Of a DNA stretch of 64,000 nucleotides, positions 46,448 to 60,000 are shown one piece after another; positions within the stretch are counted from its first letter, which is position 1, and each line of letters begins with the position of its first letter. The translations under genes were made by a program, and so were the position numbers. The notes under the pieces are model-generated. The model was not told where the DNA came from. It saw only the letters and a program-made list of their open reading frames with translations, and searched no databases. Source of the DNA: Muraenolepis orangiensis (taxonomy: Eukaryota > Chordata > Actinopteri > Gadiformes > Muraenolepididae); contig CM051005.1 in the NCBI GenBank assembly GCA_027704905.1, positions 29,063,314-29,127,313 on the forward strand, in the 5' to 3' direction.

Positions 46448-49400
46448 CACACACACACACACACACATGTACACAAACACACACACACACACACACACAC
46501 ACATTAACATGTATATCACAGTACTAGAACCACGTTTGTGTATACACAACAAAAGCCACACCCTGCAGTTACACAGGGACACAAGCCAGAGCAATGTGTT
46601 AAAATATCTATTTAAATATTTAAAAAAAATAAGAATAATTGTGTGGATGAATGAATAAACATGGATATATTTGCAAATCTCCAACAAAAAAAACCAATAA
46701 ATAGTCCAGTAAAACAGTGAACATTACGCTTTGTCTGTAACTGTAACTGTGTAACTGATAACTCTTTACCACTCAACACGCGCTTGGAAACTCTAAAACT
46801 CTAAACCAACCAAGAGTTGCCACTCTCTGCTAGACATTATTTTCCAGGACTTTTTCCAAGCCTTTTCAGTGTTGATCTAGCCCTGACGGGATGAATGACA
46901 GTCGTGTGCTCGACTTAGACTGAAGGTTGAATGATGGACAGTAACGGACTAGCGCCCCCCTGTGGCCGTCTCATGTTCCTTCAGCCAGTATGACATAAAT
47001 ACATGGAAAGATGACATCAAATGTTTTTCAGATGGACACTCTGATAAGATAAGCCTAGTGATTCAATGTCAGTTCATGTAAAATATGAGAATGTTGAAAT
47101 CATTTTCCATGCGTTTCTCCATGACTGGAAAATCTGGTGAATAGTTGTTTTCCAGGTTTTTCCAGGACTTGTGGCAACCCTTGATTATATGTTAATTTTT
47201 AAAGTTTTGAGAGAAAAAAATGAATCCAAATGAAGAAGCGGTACCCGGTTGTTCTCGAAGAGCTCCAGGATGAAGGTGATGGCGCTTGTGTTGATGCCGA
47301 TGAAGAGGTTGATACAGGACAGAGAGACGTAGGCCGTGCTGGGCACGCTGAAGACGTAGGACATGGGGTACATCATGGGGGTCACCGACCACCTGGGGGG
47401 GAGAGAGGGGGGGACGGGGACAGTTAGATCACTTTCAAGAACTTGAGCTTATCAAGACTTATGGTGTTTGTTCACGACTGGCCTTCAACTCTCATCTCTT
47501 CTTTTTATTGTTTTGATTTGATAAAATGTATAGATTTTATTGACTTGTAACGTCATTCATTTTAAAATGTTTGTATATTTTCTCGGTCTGGTAATTATTT
47601 CTCCCCTCTTATCTGAGCCAATAGGATGATTTTATTTCATTGTTTTGGTTTGAAACTGTCAAATTTATAAGAATTCCCTTACTCATCTAAAGTCTGCTGG
47701 TACTGCATCTGTACAAGGACTACCAGGTTTAAAGATAGATGTATACACAGGCAGTGTGCCTACTGACCTGCTAGGAGTGCTGCCACCATCATAACATGTC
47801 ATGTCTCTAACATACATTTTCCTTTTAAATAAAATATTAGGTCATCGTCATCAGCGACATGTTTGTCTTGTTAATTTGTTTGTTTTTTGTTTTTCTACGA
47901 AACAATCAGAAAGAAATTACTTTTATAATTACAAGAAATAACAAATGGGATTTTACAGGTCCTGTTCATAACCATTAATGATTTGGCTCCTAAATAATAC
48001 TTTCAGTTTAGATAGACTTGTACAATATTTCAGTGCATCAGTACAGTCATTCCACAGACTAACACCTTTTGATGAGATGCAATGAAGTTTGGCATTTGTT
48101 CGTACGGGTGGTTTTTTGAAAATGCAGTTTCCTCTCAACATGTGCATGCTTTCTCTCCGAAGTGAAAAATCCCTGAATATTATGAGGTAATTGTTGATTT
48201 GCAGCTTAATTAATAATAATAATAATTTGAATAGTTTTATAGTCAACCAGGTCTTGTAGTTTTAGTGTTTTTAGTTTGATAAATAATTTGTTTGTTGGTT
48301 CTCTGTACGTAGTTTTATGTATAACTCGTATGGCTCTTTTTTGCAGGATGAAGATAGGATGTGTATTTGTTTTATATGTGTTCCCCCAAACTTCCACACA
48401 ATACATCATGTATGGAAGTATGAAGGAGCAGTACAGCATAAACAAGGAAGCTTGATTAATAAGGTATTTGGCTTTATTCAGAATTGCTATTGATTTGGAT
48501 ATTTTGGCTCTGATGTAGCTTATATGTGGTTTCCAACTTAATTGATTGTTTATGATTACTCCAAGGAATTTTATTTCCGATACTCTTTCTAATTGGACTT
48601 AAATTGCAAATCTAATTGCATTTAAAGCTGCTGCACTACTGGCACTTTAAATGCTTTTAAATGCTTTTTGCACATTTCAAAACATGTAATTATCATCAGT
48701 CACTATATTGTTCTTTTTATATTCATTTTAATTGTATATAGTATTTTTTATAGTATTGTTTAAAAAAAGTCATACTGCGGGAGGGAGTAAGTATTCCATT
48801 GTACTGCAAATGGCCACTAAAACATCTTGTATCTTGTCCTGAGCATGTGGTCCCTGTCTGTGTATAGAGTAGATGTACTGAGCATGTTGTCCCTGTCTGT
48901 GTATAGAGTAGATGTACTGAGCATGTGGTCCCTGTCTGTGTATAGAGTAGATGTACTGAGCATGTTGTCCCTGTCTGTGTATAGAGTAGATGTACTGAGC
49001 ATGTTGTCCCTGTCTGTGTATAGAGTAGATGTACTGAGCATGTGGTCCCTGTCTGTGTATAGAGTAGATGTACTGAGCATGTGGTCCCTGTCTGTGTATA
49101 GAGTAGATGTACTGAGCATGTGGTCCCTGTCTGTGTATAGAGTAGATGTACTGAGCATGTTGTCCCTGTCTGTGTATAGAGTAGATGTACTGAGCATGTT
49201 GTCCCTGTCTGTGTATAGAGTAGATGTACTGAGCATGTGGTCCCTGTCTGTGTATAGAGTAGATGTACTGAGCATGTTGTCCCTGTCTGTGTATAGAGTA
49301 GATGTACTGTATATGTTGTCCCTGTCTGTGTATAGAGTAGATGTACTGAGCATGTGGTCCCTGTCTGTGTATAGAGTAGATGTACTGAGCATGTTGTCCC

Positions 49401-50756
49401 TGTCTGTGTATAGAGTAGATGTACTGAGCATGTTGTCCCTGTCTGTGAATAGAGTAGATGTACTGAGCATGTGGTCCCCGTCTGTGTATAGAGTACATGT
49501 ACTGAGCATGGTGTCCCTGTCTGTGTATAGAGTAGATGTACTGAGCATGTTGTCCCTGTCTGTGTATAGAGTAGATGTACTGTATATGTTGTCCCTGTCT
49601 GTGTATAGAGTAGATGTACTGAGCATGTGGTCCCTGTCTGTGTATAGAGTAGATGTACTGAGCATGTGGTCCCTGTCTGTGTATAGAGTAGATGTACTGA
49701 GCATGTGGTCCCTGTCTGTGTATAGAGTAGATGTACTGAGCATGTGGTCCCTGTCTGTGTATAGAGTAGATGTACTGAGCATGTGGTCCCTGTCTGTGTA
49801 TAGAGTAGATGTACTGAGCATGTTGTCCCTGTCTGTGTATAGAGTAGATGTACTGAGCATGTGGTCCCTGTCTGTGTATAGAGTAGATGTACTGAGCATG
49901 TTGTCCCTGTCTGTGTATAGAGTAGATGTACTGAGCATGTGGTCCCTGTCTGTGTATAGAGTAGATGTACTGAGCATGTTGTCCCTGTCTGTGAATAGAG
50001 TAGATGTACTGAGCATGTGGTCCCTGTCTGTGTATAGAGTAGATGTACTGAGCATGTGGTCCCTGTCTGTGTATAGAGTAGATGTACTGAGCATGTTGTC
50101 CCTGTCTGTGTATAGAGTAGATGTACCGAGCATGTGGTCCCTGTCTGTGTATAGAGTAGATGTACTGAGCATGTGGTCCCTGTCTGTGTATAGAGTAGAT
50201 GTACTGAGCATGTGGTCCCTGTCTGTGTATAGAGTAGATGTACTGTATATGTTGGAGAACAGTAATAAAACAGACTCAAAGGTTACCCGTATAGCAGGAG
50301 CAGAGCGACCAGGGCTGGCAGGTTGGTGGGGGACGTGTAGCACTTCTTGTCGAAAGCCATGAAAATGCCCACGACCATCGCTGTGCTCAGAGAATAGTTC
50401 ACCTGGAGGAGGAAGGGGACATGATTCACCGCTTTAGGAGGAAACAACTAAATATCCTTTACAGCAATCGCCCTGCGGTTGCAGGTTTGATTTCTCTCTG
50501 ATTGCAAGCAGGAAATCCCCCTGGGTTTAAGATCTATTGATTGACCCCCTGAAACCTCAACAGCTAAATGTTGGGGAGGTCTCTGGGAAAATCTTAAAAA
50601 AAATGATTTATCACCTGCAATTGTCAATAAATGAAAGGTGACATTGTCCGGTATTCATTATTGAAATTGCAAAACATGTATTTACAAATATGAATAGGCT
50701 ACAGAAAAATATGTATATATATATCTAACGTATAATAATTATCCGAGAAGCTTAAC

Positions 50757-50809
<53 letters not shown>

Positions 50810-53800
50810 ACCCCCCCCCCCCCCCCATGGAACTTAAGTTGGGTGTTTTTACAACGAGAGAACGCTAACAGCAGTGCCGCTGCTCCATGGCTTGGGGAGA
50901 ACCCTGAGGCCCATGAAGTGACAGCACACTGAGAAAGCTCCTGTGATGTCCTCACCATGTCCCAGAAGAAGTTGGCCACCCAGTAGACCAGCGGGCTGAC
51001 CCCGCTGACCAACTGCAGGTGCTTGGCCTTGGTGGCGCGCTCCTGGATGAGGTAGAGGACGAAGCTGGCGGGGATGAAGGACATGGCGAAGATGACGCAG
51101 ATGGCCACCACCGCGTCCACCGACGTGGTCAGCCTGCAGGGGGGGTTTCACCGCCATCGATGGAGAAGACATTAAAAACGCATTGAAGACCATTTTTGGA
51201 TTCAAAGTGGGGTTTATTTCTGAGGGGAAGTTTGGATGTGGATGAAAATAATGATTTTAAACACTGCCTGGGTTGTGAAATATGATATATATTCATGCAA
51301 TATTCACCAGTTAATGATGCAACATTTCAAATTTGAATTAGAATGCAACCTGATTTCGAATCATCAAAAAGTATTTGTTAGTATAAAATGCAATTAAACC
51401 AGAGAGCCAGAAAATACAAGATCCTCAGGTCTCTGGCCTTGAATTAGTTATCCGTTATCAATATTAATAATATCGTAAATTTTTATTTTTAATTGGAGCC
51501 TTCTTTTGCAATGAACCCAATTAGAGATCTGTATCAAAACAGAAATATTTTTAATTAGCGCAAAAAAAAGGGCCGATCAAACCTGTTCCCAGCCCGCTCA
51601 TGACAGCAGGACAAGGAGCAGCGCTGCCAGGCTGGTCATTTGGTTTGGGGGCCCGGCGGACTCACACGGTGACCTCGGACAGCTGCTCCTTGGTGAGGTT
51701 GAGCGGGTGGTTGACCGCCGTGATGCCATAGGCCACGGGGTTGGCGGCGGGCGGCAGGAAGGCCCGCAGGATGGCGTTGTTGGCCACGTTCATGAAGGAC
51801 GCCATGGCGTGCCAGCCCTTGTTGTTGTACCACACCTGATGATGGTGATGATGGAGGAGGAGGAGGAGGAGGAGGAGGAGGAGGAGGAGGAGGAGGAGGA
51901 GGAGGAGGAGGAGGAGGAGGTGAAACACACACATGTGCTGTATGTCATTGATAGATGTTTGATAATATGTTCAGTTTTTGGGTTTTTTGGAGTGCGTCTC
52001 ACCTGGCCCCAGTCAGACTGATTAGAGTCTGGTTGAAGCAGCCTCACCTGGCCCCAGTCAGACTGATTAGAGTCTGGTTGAAGCAGCCTCACCTGGCCCC
52101 AGTCAGACTGATTAGAGTCTGGTGGAAGCAGCCTCACCTGGCCCCAGTCAGACTGATTAGAGTCTGGTTGAAGCAGCCTCACCTGGCCCCAGTCAGACTG
52201 ATTAGAGTCTGGTTGAAGCAGCCTCACCTGGCCCCAGTCAGACTGATTAGAGTCTGGTTGAAGCAGCCTCACCTGGCCCCAGTCAGACTGATTAGAGTCT
52301 GGTGGAAGCAGCCTCACCTGGCCCCAGTCAGACTGATTAGAGTCTGGTTGAAGCAGCCTCACCTGGCCCCAGTCAGACTGATTAGAGTCTGGTTGAAGCA
52401 GCCTCACCTGGCCCCAGTCAGACTGATAAGAGTCTGGTTGAAGCAGCCTCATCTGTCCCCAGTCAGACTGATTAGAGTCTGGTTGTAGCAGCCTCACCTG
52501 GCCCCAGTCAGACTGATTAGAGTCTGGTTGAAGCAGCCTCACCTGGCCCCAGTCAGACTGATTAGAGTCTGGTTGAAGCAGCCTCACCTGGCCCCAGTCA
52601 GACTGATTAGAGTCTGGTTGAAGCAGCCTCACCTGGCCCCCAGTCAGACTGATTAGAGTCTGGTTGAAGCAGCCTCACCTGGCCCCAGTCAGACTGATTA
52701 GAGTCTGGTTGAAGCAGCCTCACCTGGCCCCAGTCAGACTGATTAGAGTCTGGTTGAAGCAGCCTCACCTGGCCCCAGTCAGACTGATTAGAGTCTGGTT
52801 GAAGCAGCCTCACCTGGCCCCCAGCCAGACTGATTAGAGTCTGGTTGAAGCAGCCTCACCTGGCCCCAGTCAGACTGATTAGAGTCTGGTTGAAGCAGCC
52901 TCACCTGGCCCCAGCCAGACTGATTAGAGTCTGGTTGAAGCAGCCTCACCTGGCCACAGTCAGACTGATTAGAGTCTGGTTGAAGCAGCCTCATCTGGCT
53001 CCAGTCAGACTGATTAGAGTCTGGTTGAAGCAGCCTCACCTGGCCCCAGTCAGACTGATTAGAGTCTGGTTGAAGCAGCCTCACCTGGCCCCAGTCAGAC
53101 TGATTAGAGTCTGGTTGAAGCAGCCTCACCTGGCCCCAGTCAGACTGATTAGAGTCTGGTTGAAGCAGCCTCACCTGGCCCCAGTCAGACTGATAAGAGT
53201 CTGGTTGAAGCAGCCTCACCTGGCCCCAGTCAGACTGATTAGAGTCTGGTTGAAGCAGCCTCACCTGGCCCCAGTCAGACTGATTAGAGTCTGGTTGAAG
53301 CAGCCTCACCTGGCCCCAGTCAGACTGATTAGAGTCTGGTTGAAGCAGCCTCATCTGGCCCCAGTCAGACTGATTAGAGTCTGGTTGAAGCAGCCTCACC
53401 TGGCCCCAGCCAGACTGATTAGAGTCTGGTTGAAGCAGCCTCACCTGGCCCCAGTCAGACTGATTAGAGTCTGGTTGAAGCAGCCTCACCTGGCCACAGT
53501 CAGACTGATTAGAGTCTGGTTGAAGCAGCCTCACCTGGCCACAGTCAGACTGATTAGAGTCTGGTTGAAGCAGCCTCACCTGGCCCCAGTCAGACTGATT
53601 AGAGTCTGGGGCTGGTGAGGCTGCACACCAGCCACCACCACACACACTCGAGAGGAGCACAAGCACCTGCTGCACCATTTATCTCCAAGAGGAGCTCTCA
53701 AGTAGCCATTTTAATGGCTTGCTTGTAATAATAGTTCTACTACAACAACAACCACCATATCACCACTCACCTTTATATTGAATTCACTCTCCATGTATCG

Positions 53801-53958
53801 AAGGAACGGCCCGATGTCCTTCAGAGCGCGGGCTGAATGTTTGCCCTGTGAAAGACAAACATTGTTGTTTTGCTGCTTTTGTTGTTATAGTTGTTTCTAA
53901 AGCACTCGAAAAAATGGGGTGTTTGCCATCTCTGGTCAAATACTATATCTGTCAGAGA

Positions 53959-54010
<52 letters not shown>

Positions 54011-57000
54011 TAGTAAAATACATTTACGTTACTCCAATTAGGTCAGGGTTGTTCTGCAGTTAGAAATGAGTGTTTCTGAATAGCTTAAATGAGTTAGGTC
54101 ACTTGCCACACTACACAATGCTAGATTCTTCTGACTGTGTTTATCTAAATAATATGAGGCAGAACATTGCTTTTCAGAAGGTGTGAGGGTTTATCACGGT
54201 GGCCATGGAGTAGAGCTTTGCCTGGATGTTTAAATCTGTCCAAAGCCAGATTCAAACTAGTTGTCAATCAGGTGCAAAGAGTTACAGTCCACAATATATC
54301 AGTGGTTCATCATATTGGAGCTCCATTTCTACATCTGAAAAGGCTTCCACACAAATAGTTTTTACCCCAGCGACACCTGCTGGGTATATCAATGTCCCAG
54401 AGAACGTAATCACAACACTTAAGTGATTAGTCGTTTGCTCTACTACACACTAAGTGGTTAGTTGTAGTTTGCTATCCTATACACTGCTCTACTACACACT
54501 GAGTGATTAGCAGTAGTTTGCTCTACTACACACTGAGTGATGAGTAGTAGTTTGCTCTACTACACACTGAGTGATGAGTAGTAGTTTGCTCTACTACACA
54601 CTGAGTGATTAGAAGTAGTTTGCTCTACTACACACTGAGTGATAAGCAGTAGTTTGCTCTACTACACACTGAGTGATTAGTAGTAGTTTGCTCTACTACA
54701 CACTGAGTGATTAGAAGTAGTTTGCTCTACTACACACTGAGTGATAAGCAGTAGTTTGCTCTACTACACACTGAGTGATAAGCAGTAGTTTGCTCTACTA
54801 CACACTGAGTGATGAGTAGTAGTTTGCTCTACTACACACTGAGTGATTAGTAGTAGTTTGCTCTACTACACACTGAGTGATAAGCAGTAGTTTGCTCTAC
54901 TACACACTGAGTGATTAGTAGTAGTTTGCTCTACTACACACTGAGTGATAAGCAGTAGTTTGCTCTACTACACACTGAGTGATTAGTAGTAGTATGCTCT
55001 ACTACACACTGAGTGATTAGAAGTAGTTTGCTCTACTACACACTGAGTGATAAGCAGTAGTTTGCTCTACTACACACTGAGTGATTAGAAGTAGTTTGCT
55101 CTACTACACACTGAGTGATAAGCAGTAGTTTTCTCTACTACACACTGAGTGATAAGCAGTAGTTTGCTCTACTACACACTGAGTGATTAGTAGTAGTTTG
55201 CTCTACTACACACTGAGTGATTAGAAGTAGTTTGCTCTACTACACACTGAGTGATTAGTAGTAGTTTGCTCTACTACACACTGAGTGATGAGTAGTAGTT
55301 TGCTCTACTACACACTAAGTGATTAGTAGTAGTTTGCTCTACTACACACTGAGTGATTAGAAGTAGTTTGCTCTACTACACACTGAGTGATTAGTAGTAG
55401 TTTGCTCTACTACACACTAAGTGATAAGCAGTAGTTTGCTCTACTACACACTGAGTGATTAGTAGTAGTTTGCTCTACTACACACTGAGTGATTAGTAGT
55501 AGTTTGCTCTACTACACACTGAGTGATAAGCAGTAGTTTGCTCTACTACACACTGAGTGATGAGTAGTAGTTTGCTCTACTACACACTGAGTGATAAGAA
55601 GTAGTTTGCTCTACTACACACTGAGTGATGAGTAGTAGTTTGCTCTACTACACACTGAGTGATAAGAAGTAGTTTGCTCTACTACACACTGAGTGATTAG
55701 TAGTAGTTTGCTCTACTACACACTAAGTGATAAGCAGTAGTTTGCTCTACTACACACTGAGTGATTAGTAGTAGTTTGCTCTACTACACACTGAGTGATA
55801 AGAAGTAGTTTGCTCTACTACACACTGAGTGATTAGAAGTAGTTTGCTCTACTACACACAAGTGATAAGCAGTAGTTTGAAAACATTGAATAATATTGTT
55901 GTTGGAGAGGTCATTTAATTGTAGTTTGTTTTAGATTTTTTAACTATGAAGTACCGCTGTGATGTTGAGCATCCGGCCCACTTGCTGGAACGTCTTCTGA
56001 AGGTCTCTGGGGTCCACCTCCAGGATGGGGAGCTGTCCTCCAACCGACAACCCTCCGTATCTACAGACAGGGTGGAAGGTTATGGTTATATGGTTATGCT
56101 CACCTGGAATACACATAACATCCACTAGAGGGAGACATAGAACAAAAAGTCAAACGATTACCTTTGTTCGTTCACCCAGTACTTGCTCTTCAAACTGTGA
56201 AACAATTGAACAACAAATCAGTAAAACAATCACAAGCAAACATGGAATATTAATTGAATACACTGAGTAGGTAATAAATAAACAAATTAACAAGAGATGA
56301 TCAATCTTTGCTTGTTTAATTTGGGGGGCTGTTTGTCTTGATTGCTCATACATCTTTAAACATACACATAAACTACACGCCAGTTATTGCCTTTTTTTTC
56401 TATTTACTATAATAATGATTCCGATGATGATAAGGCTGACAATAGTGCATTATAAACTAGCGGCCCTTTAGAGAGACCTCCACCACACCAAAAAGTCCCC
56501 TTTGCCGAATGCAAGACATTTTCTGGATCCAGATTCGGATCCGGATCTGCGGTGGTCCGGATTTGTATTCTGATATTTTCCTAAATGTTCTTAAATCCTA
56601 ATTGGCATTCCACCTAGGTCCTCCAGTGTTATGCAAATATGTTGGAAACTTTGTGAAATATTACAAACTATTTGATTGTTTGCCCCAGTCTCCCAATTCC
56701 AAAGAATCATGGATCCGGATTCCGATCCAGATCTTCGACTCAATCCAATCAGCTGTTCCTTTTGGCCCATAAGGAATCTAACCACCAATTCTGGTTACGT
56801 CCAATTCCCTACAAACCGCCCCATCTCCGATGAGAGAGGTAACAACACGTACTCGGTCCCCAGCCGGACACCCTGCGTGACCCACCTGGTCCTGATGAGG
56901 TCGGGGTAGGTCTTGACCAGGAAGTCGGAGATGTTGTGCTCTGTCAGGTCCAGCATGAGGTCCCCCGTGGGCTCCGTGCGGTGGCGAGGGGAGGGGCCCC

Positions 57001-60000
57001 CGGCCCCCAGTGGACACACGGGCATCATGGTGAGCCTGGGACCCTCGCTACACTGGCAGGAAGGGGAGGGGTTCTCCGGGTGCCACTCGGGGCTCAGCAG
57101 GATGTTGGTGACCAGCGGGGACACCTCAGGGTAGGCCCAGGCCGAGGTGTTGCCGCACGGCATGCTGGGTAGAGAGATCGGAAACCAAACCGACCGCGGG
57201 AGGGAATAGAACGGAACACGTTGGAACAAACAGGAATCAACGTACAAGGAATATGGCTTGGTGTACTGTTTTACTGCATTTATAAGTTGCTGTATGTAAA
57301 TGTACTGTAATGCACTAAACCAATGAGAGGTCATCCGAGATTGAGGAAACATGTCAAGTTTAAAGTTGTTTTGGGTGGAAACATCTGTTTTTGGTTTGGT
57401 CTTTGGTCTATTCTCCTAATAGTTCCCCCGGGTTGCAAGATAAGAAACTAATTGGCACACAAACACAGCGTGCTGTAGGAATCAAAAATCAAGCCGGGAT
57501 AGGCTGGCGACACGCTGCATACTAAACATACACCCTTAACTTCTGGTTGAAACACACTAAGTGTAAGTGGCTTTGGATAAAAGCGTCAGCTAAATGACTG
57601 TAATGTAATGTAATGTCTACCTAAACCTAACCATATTTAACACTGCTCCTGAAACCAGGATGGGTTAAATGCAGAGAAACACATTTCACTGTATGTTTGT
57701 ACATGTATGTGACAAATAAAGAGGATTCAATCCTTTAGATTTAGACTTAAAATAACCATCTCTCAACTAACACCTAAACTAACTCTCTCTAACCCTAACA
57801 CCTAAACTAACCATCTCTAACCTAACACCTAAACTAACCATCTCTAACCTAACACCTAAACTAACCATCTCTAACCTAACACCTAAACTAACCATATCTA
57901 ACCTTACAGCTAAACTAACCATCTATAACCTAATACTTAAACTAACCCTGTCTAACCTAACACCTAAACTAACTATCTCTAACCTAATACCTAAACTAAC
58001 CATCTCTAACCTAACACCTAAACTAACCATCTCTTACATAACACCTAAACTAACCATCTCTAACCTAATACCTAAATTAACCATCTCTAACCTAACACCT
58101 AAACCAACCATCTCTTACCTCATACCTTAACTAACCATCTCTTACCTAACACCTAAACTAACCATCTCTAATCTAACACCTAAACTAACCATCTCTAACC
58201 TAACACCTAAACTAACCATCTCTAACCTAACACCTAAACTAACCATATCTAACCTTACAGCTAAACTAACCATCTCTAACCTAATACCTAAACTAACCAT
58301 CTCTAACCTAACACCTAAACTAACCATCTCTTACCTAACACCTAAACTAACCATCTCTAACCTAATACCTAAATTAACCATCTCTAACCTAACACCTAAA
58401 CTAACCATATCTAACCTTACAGCTAAATTAACCATCTCTAACCTAATACCTAAATTAACCATCTCTAACCAAAAACCTAAACTAACCATCTCTAACCATC
58501 TCTGACCTCACGCCTAAACTAACCATATTTAACCTAAACTAACCATCTCTAACCTAATACCTAAACTAACCATCTCTAACTTACACCTAAACTAACCATC
58601 TCTAACCTAATACCGTATTGACCCGAATATAAGACGGGTTTTTTTTACAAGAAAAAAATCTGAAAAAGAGGGGTCGTCTTATAATCGGGGTTTAGACTTT
58701 TCGATGTACCGTAATTGCACATGTAATTGCGCAACAACAGATCGCGCCAAACGACTGTTCCGAGACACCGCGCGACACTTAAAGTAACTCAAAGTCTTAA
58801 AGTAACAGTACATAAAAACAGTTACCTGGAGAGATAGAAATGGAGAGACACCGCGACCAACTTGAAAAAAGTGGCTCAAAAGTAGGGCAAGTTAATAAAC
58901 AGGAGAGACGAAGTTACGATGCCAATTTTAAGATAATGGTGATAAACGAAGCAGAGACATCAGACACCTGTCATTGCGACACAGGACAAGCCCAGCGCCT
59001 GCCCTTAGTGGACACTTGACTGAGCCAGTCAAAACCTAGTGACCTAGTGATCATACCGGGCGGAATGACAAGCCAGCTGCAGGTGTTGGATGTGGTGGTT
59101 AACAAACCATTCAAGGTTCATCTGCACAAGAGATCCACAGAGTGGCTCCTGGCTGCTAATCACGCACTGACACCGTCTGGAAAAATCCAAAAGCCTGCAG
59201 TACGTTTGCTCTGTGAATGGATCTTGCAAGCATGGGCTTACGTTTCCCCAGAAAGCATTAATGGGTTTAAGAAATGTTGCGTATCAAATGCCATGGATGG
59301 CAGCGAGGATGACGTGATGTGGGAGGAGACGGGGAAGCAGACACCGTGAGTGACGATAGCGGGAGTGAGAGGAACAACCAGCGATGTAGAAGACGAGCTG
59401 AATGAGAAGACGTGATGTGACCAATAGACTGATGTTCTGTTTCATTGCTCTACTATTTGATTGCACTACTGTTTTATTGCACTACTGTTTCATTGCAATA
59501 TATCTAGCCTGTTTTGTTTTTGTTTGCCAAGTTAGGCAAATTTGAACACAATGTGTGATGTGTGTTATCATTATTTTCCAAAAAAAATATTTTCTTTATA
59601 AAAAAAATATTTGGTGTTTTTCCAAAAAAGAGTCTTGAAAAAGAGGGGTCGTCTTATAATCGGGGTCGTCTTATATTCGGGTCAATACGGTACCTCAAAT
59701 TTACCGTCTTTAACCAAATACCTAAACTAACCAACTCTAACCTAACACCTAAACTAACCATCTCTAACCTAATACCTAAACGAACCATCTCTAAACTAAT
59801 ACCTAAACCAACCATCTCTTACCTCATACCTTAACTAACCATCTCTTACCTAACACCTAAACTAACCATCTCTAATCTAACACCTAAACTAACCATCTCT
59901 AACCTAATACCTAAATTAACCATCTCTAACCTAACACCTAAACCAACCATCTCTTACCTCATACCTTAACTAACCATCTCTTACCTAACACCTAAACTAA

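Noticed and set aside
46055..46687. Thr-His, Val-Cys ORFs
   Set aside because: (AC)n microsatellite next to an abca4 exon.
48723..50362. Overlapping ORFs of ~510 residues on both strands
   Set aside because: They arise from the 39-bp unit (13 codons, no stop in several frames). No start context, no homology.
51790..53678. ORFs of 177-296 residues with a 15-residue repeat
   Set aside because: The 45-bp intronic minisatellite yields LKQPHLAPVRLIRVW or LLQPDSNQSDWGQVR repeats in opposite strands; clearly intronic.
54425..55880. Possible CRISPR-like repeat-spacer array
   Set aside because: The repeats are contiguous with no spacers, and the sequence is vertebrate; it is a minisatellite. The same applies to the other arrays.
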